64,000 nt of DNA from Candidatus Nitrososphaera gargensis Ga9.2 (GTDB lineage: Archaea > Thermoproteota > Nitrososphaeria > Nitrososphaerales > Nitrososphaeraceae), in contig NC_018719.1 of the NCBI RefSeq assembly GCF_000303155.1, positions 620,001-684,000 on the forward strand, in the 5' to 3' direction. The first letter of the stretch is position 1, and each line of letters starts with the position of its first letter. This document shows positions 8,980 to 16,270 of the stretch, piece by piece. The notes below the pieces were generated by a model. It searched no databases. It was not told the origin of the DNA and saw only the letters and a program-made list of their open reading frames with translations. Both the position numbers and the translations under genes were made by a program.

Positions 8980-8980
8980 G
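8968..8980 (+). promoter_or_regulatory. Probable SRP RNA promoter (TATA box)
   Basis: AAATATAG, about 25 nt before the first base of the SRP RNA helix at 9001, lies within the final codons of the upstream thiolase gene. Spacing is that of an archaeal TATA box. Inferred from position. Confidence 0.5.
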
Positions 8981-8999
8981 CATACTGCAAAATAGTGTG

Positions 9000-9317
9000 C
9001 GGAGGCAGGGAGGATCGGGGTGCCAGCCGTACCCCATACTGGAAATCGGCTTTATGCCAGGATCAGTAACGGCCGGGTAAATCCGCTGGCAGGAGGTTCC
9101 CGCTTGCCTTGCTGAAATGAAATCACGCCGTGTCGGATGGTTATGAGCGGCGAACTGCGCGAAGGCGCGGTCTCGACCGCGCATCGTCGAAATGGGTGAG
9201 GTCCGGGAGGGAGCAACCCTAAGGCGGCGTAACCATGCTAGCACGTCTACGTGGTGGATCTTGCGGGGCCTGAAATGGGGCCTTGTGCCAACGGTGGTAC
9301 CGGTCGGCTGCCTCCAT
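9000..9317 (+). ncRNA. ffs: Signal recognition particle RNA (archaeal 7S RNA)
   Basis: About 316 nt. The SRP54-binding hairpin is unmistakable at about 9193-9225: GGGTGAGGTCCGGGAGGG followed by AGCAACCC, the symmetric-loop and tetraloop region of helix 8. The ends pair as in archaeal SRP RNA: GGAGGCAG (9001-9008) with CTGCCTCC (9308-9315). Length matches archaeal 7S RNA. A T-rich run (ATATTTTCTATTATGTTTTC) follows as a terminator. The RNA binds SRP19 and SRP54 and targets signal-peptide proteins to the membrane. Exact ends are estimated from the pairing. Confidence 0.93.
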
Positions 9318-9330
9318 ATTTTCTATTATG

Positions 9331-9480
9331 TTTTCAGTGGAAAAATGTTACACCGTGTGGCATTTTACGCACAAAAAATGCTACAATTTACTATCTGTGC
9401 TTCTATTAAAAAATGGTGTATACAATGCACCATTTCACGCATGAAAAATAGTGCAAGGTACATGCGTGTTTCCAGTGGTC
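9331..9480 (+). repeat. Degenerate tandem repeat with hairpin-forming units
   Basis: Four units of 32-36 nt begin at about 9341, 9373, 9408 and 9444, each starting with an A-run and ATG-like core. Two stretches, TGTGGCATTTTACGCAC and TGCACCATTTCACGCATG, align, and each pairs with its own downstream arm through different bases, so the stems are kept while the sequence changes. The block sits directly after the SRP RNA terminator and has no coding potential. Confidence 0.45.
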
Positions 9481-9610
9481 CCAATCTAGAAATCAATTAG
9501 TTCTTTTATAGCCTGTTTGAAAGAATCAAGTAGCTACACAATACAAAGGCGATAAAAAGAGGAAGGAAAGGAAATGCATCTCTTCTTCTCTGCCCCATAG
9601 CCCAATTCTA

Positions 9611-10354
9611 CTACGGGTCTCCGAATTTCTCGCAACTATAGTATTTTGTGTCCGAGTATTTTTTGTTTACAGTGTCGTACCCAGGCCCGCAATAGACAAT
9701 ATCATCCCCGTCCATGGTGCTGATGTAATCGTCCTGACTTCCCCCGTTGACCGTGTCTGCGCCGGTGCCTGCGTAGAGCCTGTCGTTGCCTTCCCCTCCT
9801 TCTATGTAGTCGTTCCCGGGGCCTCCGTCAACCATATCTGCTCCTCCTCCGCCATACATCCTATCATTTCCGCCTTCCCCATACATCCCATCGTTGTCCT
9901 TTTCTCCAAATATTTGATCACTCTCTTCGCCGCCATAGAGAACATCATCGCCTTCCTTGCCATTGACATAGTCCTCTTCCAGTCCGCCGTAGACGTGGTC
10001 GTTTCCAAGCTGGCCAAAGACAAAGTCGTAGCCGTCGTCTCCATATACATAATCATTTCCGCCTTGGCCGTACAGCCTGTCATTGCCGTCGCCCCCGTGT
10101 ATTGTATCGCTTCCCAAGTCGCCAAAGACTTTGTCGTTTCCAGCCCCGGAGTTTACTTTGTCATTTCCGCCTTCCGCGTAAATCTTGTCTGCGCCGTTTG
10201 TTCCGGACATTGGGTTGTTTCCACTGTTTCCAAATTTCCCTGCAGCAAGAACATTTGCCGCCGGTGCGAACAAAATAAGAAATGCCAGAGCGCCTATCGT
10301 AGCAGCGCCTGCAAGCAATGCTGTTGTCGTAGATGAGATTTTCGATTGCATCAT
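9611..10354 (-). CDS. Secreted RTX (hemolysin-type calcium-binding) repeat protein
   Basis: About 247 residues: a signal peptide (TTTALLAGAATIGALAFLIL...ANVLAAG) followed by almost uninterrupted GGxGNDxxx nonapeptides (GGDGNDRLYGQ, GGGADMVDG, GEGNDRLYAG), ending in a short tail with a Cys pair. Such repeats form a calcium-stabilised parallel beta-roll. No enzymatic domain is present, so a structural or adhesive surface role is likely. ATG 10354 fits a leaderless transcript, about 27 nt after the TATA box TTTTAAATA; a GTG at 10366 is the longer alternative. Confidence 0.85.
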   Translation of the reverse strand: MMQSKISSTTTALLAGAATIGALAFLILFAPAANVLAAGKFGNSGNNPMSGTNGADKIYAEGGNDKVNSGAGNDKVFGDLGSDTIHGGDGNDRLYGQGGNDYVYGDDGYDFVFGQLGNDHVYGGLEEDYVNGKEGDDVLYGGEESDQIFGEKDNDGMYGEGGNDRMYGGGGADMVDGGPGNDYIEGGEGNDRLYAGTGADTVNGGSQDDYISTMDGDDIVYCGPGYDTVNKKYSDTKYYSCEKFGDP

Positions 10355-10388
10355 AACGCGGCACACAAATCAGATGTACTTATTTAAA

Positions 10389-10405
10389 ACGGAATCAAAT
10401 TCCGT
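10389..10405 (-). promoter_or_regulatory. Palindromic operator candidate in the RTX gene promoter
   Basis: Perfect inverted repeat ACGGAAT-CAA-ATTCCGT lies directly upstream of the TATA box (TTTTAAATA) of the minus-strand RTX gene, where an archaeal activator or a repressor blocking TFB would bind. The cognate regulator is unknown. Confidence 0.4.
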
Positions 10406-10505
10406 CTCTTCTACCTTAACTATGTTAGTAAACAAGAATATGCGGTTCGATTGACTGGGATGAAATGCCTGCAGATATAGAAGTGATGGTATAACGCTTA
10501 TTTGA

Positions 10506-10885
10506 TTGGAGATCATGAAGCAAGATCAGATCCATTTTAGAGCGGAATTTACCATAGAAGACGGGAAAATAGAAGAATACAAGGAGCTGGTACAGGACAT
10601 GAGCAGACTAGTAAAAGCCAACGAGCCAGATACGATCGGTTACCAATTTTATCTTAATAGAGATGAAACAAAGTGTATTGTACATGAAACATACGCAAAC
10701 TCAGAGGCGGTACTTGCTCACAATACAGGCATTGCATCGCAAACAATACTTCCAAAGATTTTCAGTGTGCTAGGATAAGCAGGTTTGACGTTTATGGCAA
10801 TCCCAGCAAGGAATTACGAAAGCTGCTAACAAGTTTTAGTCCTAGTCCACAGTTTTACAACCTATTTGCTGGATTCAGCAGTTGA
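10506..10885 (+). pseudogene. ABM-like monooxygenase-fold protein, frameshifted
   Basis: The first 90 codons (to 10778) read as an antibiotic-biosynthesis-monooxygenase-like ferredoxin fold: IHFRAEFTIEDGKIEEYKEL, ANEPDTIGYQFYLNRDETKC, VHETYANSEAVLAHN. At about 10770 the frame breaks. The next frame continues the family C terminus as ISRFDVYGNPSKELRKLLTS and SPQFYNLFAGFSS, stopping at 10885. A single missing base explains this. The gene is either a recent pseudogene or carries a sequencing error; one corrected base would give an intact protein of about 126 residues. Confidence 0.75.
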
Positions 10886-11010
10886 CAGTTCGGCATTTCA
10901 TGTCCCTTTATCGAACAGAATTGCGAACAAGAAACACGGCTATTATTCTTGGCTAAGAATAGTCCTGATATCATCAGCAGCTTCTGGAGCGAGATCCTAT
11001 ATTCGGAAAT

Positions 11011-11963
11011 ATGAATGAGCAGAAAGATGGTCAAAAAGATATGTCATGTATGCAAGGTTCTATTTTGCATAAAGTTCAAAGAACCATTGCTTTTAACATA
11101 AACAGGTTGCTCAAGATAGGCTATTGGCTATCTCTGTTTGGGATTTTAGCTATAATGATTCCAAGTGGACTTGTTTTGCTCTCCGGAATAGGGGCAAACA
11201 ATAATGCCTACGGTGCAACCCCTGACGTCATACACTATATGTCTGGCCCATCTTTGCATAACATGGCTGGCGAGGAAATAACCAGCTTGCAAGTTGGGCG
11301 GTAGGCAATCGTAAGGATATCAGTACACAATAACAATCCGGAAGCAGAATCCTTTGTGATTATAGTTGAAATAAGGAACAAGTATGGCATAACCGAGTAC
11401 TTGGCACGGCATGGTGCCTTGATTGAACCCAATGGCGATTAATACTATGGAAGCCTCGTGGATGCCACATGCAGTATGTGGAACTTCAGAGGAAGCATAT
11501 AACAACTAGCTATCAGAAGTTTCGCTTTAACTTCTCTTGAGGAACCTCAAATCTATCGTCTGTTTCCGTAACTGACGGAATAATAACTGTGACAGGGTTA
11601 CCGCCTCTTTCCAGTTCCGGAACCTATGATCTATTTATAAATAATCAGACATTTGAGATCGACTATTCGTTCTCCGGAGGAAAAAGGAAAGATATAACTC
11701 AAATTGCAGTCGATCAAAGCACTCCGACTATGACTTTTTCCTTAAGGACAGTAAGTGATGGCCAGCTTATTATTACGATGCCAATGGAATTGGCAGAACA
11801 GGTATTCAAGAGTATTCTTGTGGATGAATTGGCAGTGTTTGTTGATGATCTAAACGTGGCAATTGAGCAAACAACCGACAGCACTACAAGCTCATTCATA
11901 TTCGTAGTACCAGTCGAAAAGAGACCAGAGACATTAGAGCTAGTTGGAACATGTCCTATTTGA
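11011..11963 (+). pseudogene. Decayed secreted surface protein (PEFG-type)
   Basis: Starts MNEQKDGQKDMSC with a signal or transmembrane segment (IGYWLSLFGILAIMIPSGLV) and ITSLQVG, then shifts frame. It continues as AIVRISVHNNNPEAESFVII and VEIRNKYGITEYLARHGALI, hits stops near 11440 and 11503, and resumes as IRSFALTSLEEPQI and SVSVTDGIITVTGLPPLSSS. The last open part (11589-11963) gives TYDLFINNQTFEIDYSF, DGQLIITMP and a terminal LELVGT. This order matches thaumarchaeal secreted proteins that end with a PEFG-type sorting tail, which is lost here. At least three lesions, so non-functional. Confidence 0.7.
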
Positions 11964-12010
11964 CAGAGTTCTGCTGCAAAAAGATGAACGTTGAAAGAAC
12001 ACATGTTAAT

Positions 12011-12087
12011 CCTCTGACTTTCTCGCAGTGTGCCCTAGTGAAAAGCGAAACCTCTTTTAGTGTTAGTTGTTCGCTTTACTGCAGAGG
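12011..12087 (+). other. Nested inverted repeats, possible RNA structure
   Basis: CCTCTG (12011-12016) pairs with CAGAGG (12082-12087), and inside it AGCGAA (12044-12049) pairs with TTCGCT (12070-12075). It lies just 3' of the decayed surface-protein gene and 15 nt before the element at 12102. It may be a terminator-like remnant. Confidence 0.25.
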
Positions 12088-12101
12088 CTAAGTTGAACAT
12101 T

Positions 12102-12166
12102 GCCAAGCCCGAAAGCTGGGTTAAATGTCTGCCGATCGCCATGACCAGCCCGGCGAGTAGGGCTTG
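12102..12166 (+). ncRNA. 65-nt element with conserved ends, copy A (candidate small RNA)
   Basis: Begins GCCAAGCCCGAAAGC and ends CCCGGCGAGTAGGGCTTG; CAAGCCC and GGGCTTG can pair to close it. The same ends occur in the reverse strand at 40693-40756, while the 25-32 nt core differs completely. The layout (fixed ends, variable core, same length) resembles a family of small RNAs or a minimal mobile element. Confidence 0.45.
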
Positions 12167-12381
12167 AACTCTGATTTTATTCTCTCTCTTCTTCAATGTA
12201 TTCTCGATGCCCAGTCATGGCCTTGTGAAATGTGACCTCAGACAGAGAAAAGAAGAGAGCCTTGCATGTTTTACAAGTGTACTTTGATTTGGGTTCTCCC
12301 AATCCCCAAACTCCTTGACAAGCAAAATAATGATCTAGAGAAATCAAATATAAGATTCATGATAGCTTGCTCTAGAACATT

Positions 12382-12868
12382 TTATCGTGCCGAATACAAA
12401 TTGAACTCATGGCATTCGTATTGATAATTCAGTAACAACCCTTCTAACAGCTTTTTAATATTACTGGTCTGGATAAATGATGAGGGAGCGCCTATTGCCA
12501 CCACCCTCTTATGCTTGATAGACTTTCTTTTCGCTTTCAAAATGAGAGAATACCATGAGCGCAGTAGCTTATCAATATCGAACTGATTTGTGCCTGAGTA
12601 AACTTCATCCTTATCTATGACAATTAAAGCACCACTAGTAACGTAATTCTCAAATTCCACATCTTTATTGGAGACAGCGTGCTGACTCTTCACCTTTGAC
12701 ATTTTCTGTATCACGTTTGTTTGATGGATTTGGCTCTGCGGCATAGATGACGGCTTGATCATTTGAAAGGTAATTCAATATTTCTTCGTAGATAGCATGT
12801 GTTGATCCTTTATCTGATAGTATTATTATTGAATGAATATTATGAGAAGCGTTGCCTCTCTTTGACAT
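12382..12868 (-). pseudogene. MEDS/DcmR-like sensory protein, frameshifted
   Basis: The first part (from 12868) reads HNIHSIIILSDKGSTHAIYE and EILNYLSNDQAVIYAAEPNP and runs out of frame near 12700. The second part overlaps in another frame: SKVKSQHAVSNKDVEF, SGALIVIDKDEVYSG, LLRSWYSLILKAKRKSIKHK and VVAIGAPSSFI. Joined, they give a protein of about 160 residues with the layout of the MEDS domain also seen at 23141 and 31915 (an Asp/Lys-rich turn and a VVAIGAP strand). One indel separates the halves. Confidence 0.6.
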
Positions 12869-12988
12869 TGCAGTAAGTTAGTTCTCTAATTATAAAGCAT
12901 TACTACACTACCACTTATTTTTCCCTTTCTATAGCTTTTTTTATAAAAAAGTAATACAAGATATAATAATATCTTAAATTCTCTTGAT

Positions 12989-13399
12989 ATGAAAGGTTTG
13001 GTGAACTTTCGCGAACTTTGTCAAAGGGTATTGGAAAAAGACAAAGCAATACGATTTGCGGGCGCTGCCACTTCCGATGGCGAAATACTTGCTACGGTAT
13101 ACCGAGAGGGCTTAACTCCGTTACTGACCTCACAAGAATCACAACTTTCCATCATGCAATCATTAATCAAAATGAATATGGGAAAGACTCTTGAGCCAAA
13201 GTTAGGCAAGACAATTTGCATATTTACAGAATACCAGAATGTAAAAACAGCAACTTTTGCATTGTACAATCAACAAACTTTGGAGCAAGAAGCTATTGTA
13301 CTAGCGTCATTTGATAAATCAGCAGATGCTTATTTGATAATAGAGGAAAAGATAAAGCCATTAGTTAGGCAAATTAGGAAGTCAATAGAAGTGGCATAA
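12989..13399 (+). CDS. Roadblock-like conserved thaumarchaeal protein
   Basis: 136 residues without signal or membrane segments. FRELCQRVLEKDKAIRFAGA, ATSDGEILATVYREGLTPLL, ESQLSIMQSLIKMN and KTLEPKLGKTICIFTEYQNV match a small single-domain family abundant in ammonia-oxidising archaea (I recall it as DUF6659). The fold resembles Roadblock/LC7 sensory or scaffold domains. A related domain appears fused to a receiver at 50294, which suggests a role in signalling. The gene follows an AT-rich promoter with a TATA-like TTTTTTATAAAAAAG at about 12939. Confidence 0.65.
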   Translation: MKGLVNFRELCQRVLEKDKAIRFAGAATSDGEILATVYREGLTPLLTSQESQLSIMQSLIKMNMGKTLEPKLGKTICIFTEYQNVKTATFALYNQQTLEQEAIVLASFDKSADAYLIIEEKIKPLVRQIRKSIEVA

Positions 13400-13562
13400 A
13401 CCGACGCTCCTTACTTGCGCTAACCAAACTCCTATCTCTCCAATAGCCTATGTTATGTAGAAAAACAATATTTTAGACGCTCGTCATATATAGGAGATTC
13501 TACTATAACTCTAGTTCGCGAATCTTATATCTCTCTCTGTAATCTAGAATCACTCGACCCCT

Positions 13563-13856
13563 ATGATAAAATACCGCAGCCGAACAGACATTGCTTCACA
13601 GATGCTTGAAGCTGCTAATGGCGGCACTACAAAGACCAAGATAATGTACAAAGCATTTCTCTCTTATTCTCAGCTAAGGGAATACCTATCAATGCTTACA
13701 GACAATGGTCTTTTGGAATATGATAAAAGCACAGAGACTTTCAAGACTACAGAGAAGGGAACTAGATTCCTAAGAATATGCAATGAGATGGGAAAGTACG
13801 CATCTCCTGAGACTGCAACTACCGAGACAAAAGGAAAAATGCAGAGTAGACAATAG
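13563..13856 (+). CDS. Small winged-helix DNA-binding protein (ArnR1-like)
   Basis: 97 residues, paralogous to the gene at 6611: RSRTDIASQMLEAANGGTTK, TKIMYKAFLSYSQLREYLSM, LTDNGLLEYDKSTETFKTTE, KGTRFLRICNEMGKY. A single wHTH with a dimerising C-terminal helix. A TATA-like CTTATATCT lies about 38 nt upstream of the ATG. Regulatory targets are unknown. Confidence 0.8.
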   Translation: MIKYRSRTDIASQMLEAANGGTTKTKIMYKAFLSYSQLREYLSMLTDNGLLEYDKSTETFKTTEKGTRFLRICNEMGKYASPETATTETKGKMQSRQ

Positions 13857-14001
13857 GGCTTTATGAGCTCTTAATAGTTCTGGATTTGATTTTTCAGTGA
13901 CTTGTTTTTGATCCAACGGATTCTTCTAGGTTCAATTTTTTATTCACACCTATTTTTTATGAAAGAAAACAGGAAGACTCTGCTAGCTAGCAAGAGTCTT
14001 G

Positions 14002-14718
14002 TCACTCTATGATTATTTTACCCTTCATGAATGGGTGAACTGTACAATAATAGTCAAAGGTGCCCGTCTCTTCCAAGCGACTTACAGGCAGACTGAACTT
14101 CTGTCCTTTGCCTATTGAACCTGAATCAAACATATTGCCTGTCTCTGGGTCACTAATGCCGATGCCGCTTGTTACTGTATGTGGTGCTGCATCTTCATTT
14201 ACCCAAATTATAACACTATCTCTGCTTGCAGTCACTATAGTTGGTTCATAAGCAGGATTGCCTTGAATCGACGAACCTTCAAGTATTTTTATAGAGATTT
14301 CATTAGCTATCTGTTGCCCGCCAGTGCTAAATGCAGCTTCTTCTCCATTGCTACCTAACTGCATTACAGTCGGCAACTGACTCCAATCTAAGCTGGCTTT
14401 TGCAAAGCCTGTTCCAATGCCAAGCGACACCAAGAAGAATATCAACCACGTCCTCAGGTTACTCATGCTCTGCCTGTGCCGGAGTGCAAAGAATAGCCCT
14501 ACCCACAGACTGCCCCATATCACATTGCTGTAGAAGAATATGCCACCATATTGCGAGGCTGGCTCATATACAACAAGCCATGTCTTTAATGGCTCCATCT
14601 TGCGAATATATGCCAGTATTCCCATTGCAGCGATGGCAATTGATGCAGCCACTATAGCCGCCACTACTGCGCCGGATACCTGAGTTTTTGATAGGCCAAG
14701 TGATGGTATCAACGACAT
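14002..14718 (-). CDS. Membrane-anchored cupredoxin (plastocyanin-like)
   Basis: About 238 residues from the Met at 14718. Three transmembrane segments come first (VSGAVVAAIVAASIAIAAMG, GIFFYSNVIWGSLWVGLFFA, LRTWLIFFLVSLGIGTG). A C-terminal type-1 copper domain follows, with VIIWVNEDAAPHTVTSG (first His), DYYCTVHPFMKGK (Cys, second His, Met) and the terminal KIIIE strand. All four copper ligands are present. In ammonia oxidisers such proteins replace cytochromes as electron carriers. It directly follows the membrane gene at 14744, so the two are very likely co-transcribed and physically linked. Confidence 0.85.
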   Translation of the reverse strand: MSLIPSLGLSKTQVSGAVVAAIVAASIAIAAMGILAYIRKMEPLKTWLVVYEPASQYGGIFFYSNVIWGSLWVGLFFALRHRQSMSNLRTWLIFFLVSLGIGTGFAKASLDWSQLPTVMQLGSNGEEAAFSTGGQQIANEISIKILEGSSIQGNPAYEPTIVTASRDSVIIWVNEDAAPHTVTSGIGISDPETGNMFDSGSIGKGQKFSLPVSRLEETGTFDYYCTVHPFMKGKIIIE

Positions 14719-14743
14719 TTTTCCTTTCTCACTCTCCTTTCGC

Positions 14744-15361
14744 CTACCCTTGCACCGACGCAATCTTTGTCGGCACTATGCCCATCAGTGAAATGTAGAG
14801 TGCATAGAAGATTGCAAGCGATATCAGAATTATCATCATGTTTTTCACGCCTGCATCTGTAAACATCCTCTCCTTGAAATGCCATGTGAGATATGCTACA
14901 AGCCCTGTCCACATGGTGCCTACCAGTCCTAGGTATTCCATCACCTCAAACATCGGCGCATGAGCAAATGGGAATATCTCCAATATCTTGGACTTGGCGC
15001 TGTCTGGGGTCGGCAGCCTGTATTCAATATAGCCTATTGTGCCAGTGATTTCAATGAGGAATGCTGAAGCCACTGCGGTAAATGCCAGAACTTTCAGCAC
15101 ATTGATTGAATCAAGACGGCGCTGAACCTGCTGTCCCATAGAAGTTGAGCCAAATATGAGCACTCCGATAAATCCTGCTCCGGACATTATGGCAAGGACT
15201 GTGTAATAGTCATGTATGATCATGACGCTTTCAATTCCTTTGCCGACCATCTGGCCGAGTATTACGACGCCTATCGACACAAGAACTGAACCTCCGACAA
15301 CAAGTATTGCAAGCGCTTTTGCAGCAGTTAACGATGATCCCTTGTTAGATTCAATTTGCAT
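14744..15361 (-). CDS. Polytopic membrane protein paired with cupredoxin
   Basis: About 205 residues from ATG 15361. Five hydrophobic segments: LAILVVGGSVLVSIGVVILG, YYTVLAIMSGAGFIGVLIFG, VLAFTAVASAFLIEITGTIG, LGLVGTMWTGLVAYLTW and NMMIILISLAIFYALYIS. A conserved polar loop, IFPFAHAPMFEVMEYLG, contains a His that could face a cofactor or quinone. I do not recognise the family with certainty. Order and spacing with the cupredoxin gene suggest a two-component electron-transfer module in the membrane. It is divergent from the HTH gene at 15501. Confidence 0.7.
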   Translation of the reverse strand: MQIESNKGSSLTAAKALAILVVGGSVLVSIGVVILGQMVGKGIESVMIIHDYYTVLAIMSGAGFIGVLIFGSTSMGQQVQRRLDSINVLKVLAFTAVASAFLIEITGTIGYIEYRLPTPDSAKSKILEIFPFAHAPMFEVMEYLGLVGTMWTGLVAYLTWHFKERMFTDAGVKNMMIILISLAIFYALYISLMGIVPTKIASVQG

Positions 15362-15500
15362 GAAATCTCCTGATCGCAAAAATACTATTTTAATCAAGAA
15401 TACGTTTTTCAATATGTGCTCTTAAGAATGGTAATCACACTAGATAATCAGCTATTAAATTAAATGTGGCTTAGAAGCGGAAAAGATACTGAGCTATACC

Positions 15501-15908
15501 ATGAAAAGGAGAAATAATGATGTCACAACACAGACCTTGCATAACGAGCCAAAGGATATATTATTAATGCTCCAAGAACTGGGGGACAAAATATCATTCT
15601 CGATACTGAAATCAACAATAAAGAAGTGCAAATCGGTCGCTGAAATTTCTAGAGAAAATAACATACCACTAAGTTCGGTTTATAGAAAAATTCCAGATTT
15701 GCAGAACATGGGTATTGTTGCAATAGAAACAATAGTTACTGATGCTTCTACAGGCAAAAGGATTGCAATGTATAGGAGCAAGATAAGGTCAGTACACTTT
15801 CACCTAGATGAAAATGGTGCAAAATTAATGTTCGAGAATAACAACAATAGTTCGCTTACAGAGAGGAGTAATAATAGTAGAAGTGTGTCTACACTAATAA
15901 CAGTATAA
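15501..15908 (+). CDS. Winged-helix transcriptional regulator
   Basis: 135 residues. The HTH is ISFSILKSTIKKCKSVAEIS, RENNIPLSSVYRKIPDLQNM and GIVAIE, an ArsR/TrmB-like arrangement with a recognition helix at SSVYRKIPDL. After it come a wing region (IAMYRSKIRSVHF) and a disordered Asn/Ser-rich tail. It is divergent from the cupredoxin pair and may control it; this is a guess from position only. Confidence 0.75.
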   Translation: MKRRNNDVTTQTLHNEPKDILLMLQELGDKISFSILKSTIKKCKSVAEISRENNIPLSSVYRKIPDLQNMGIVAIETIVTDASTGKRIAMYRSKIRSVHFHLDENGAKLMFENNNNSSLTERSNNSRSVSTLITV

Positions 15909-16161
15909 TAAAGTAGTGATACAACATTTTAAGTACAGCTGCAAACTCGCGGTGCGGGCAAAACTTTACCTGATCATCGTATATCTCATAGTATGCAACA
16001 GTGGGCTTAGAGTAAGCACACAGAGGCTTTTGCAACATAATTATTACATATATTTTACATAATGTGATTTGACAGGTAAAACTTCCACATCAGGTTTTCT
16101 TGGCTATTTGACCACAATTGTTAGTTTAAAAGAGTATATACTTGCTTCTTCATCAATAATG
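15909..16161. other. Gene-free stretch
   Basis: No credible reading frame or RNA gene. AT-rich, with short TATA-like runs near 16035-16060. The promoter of the gene at 16271 follows. Confidence 0.5.
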
Positions 16162-16247
16162 CTATTTTCGTTTACATATGTGGTAGAAGATTATTCCCGT
16201 CCATTATTCTTATCCTCTATAGTGAGAATCCTATTTTCGTTTATATT
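16162..16247 (+). promoter_or_regulatory. Promoter with two direct repeats
   Basis: CTATTTTCGTTTACAT (16162-16177) and CTATTTTCGTTTATAT (16231-16246) are near-identical direct repeats 69 bp apart. The second includes the TATA box TTTATATT, which ends 24 nt before the ATG at 16271, so the transcript is probably leaderless. The upstream copy may be a second promoter or a regulator site. Confidence 0.5.
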
Positions 16248-16270
16248 CCAACATCAGTGCCCTTCGGATT

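Noticed and set aside
9331-9480. Possible CRISPR array
   Set aside because: Units are imperfect, adjacent without spacers, and only four; no cas genes are present. It is listed as a degenerate tandem repeat instead.
9914-10336. 140-codon plus-strand frame over the RTX gene
   Set aside because: It is antisense to regular GGxGxD codons; the minus-strand RTX protein with a signal peptide is clearly the real product.
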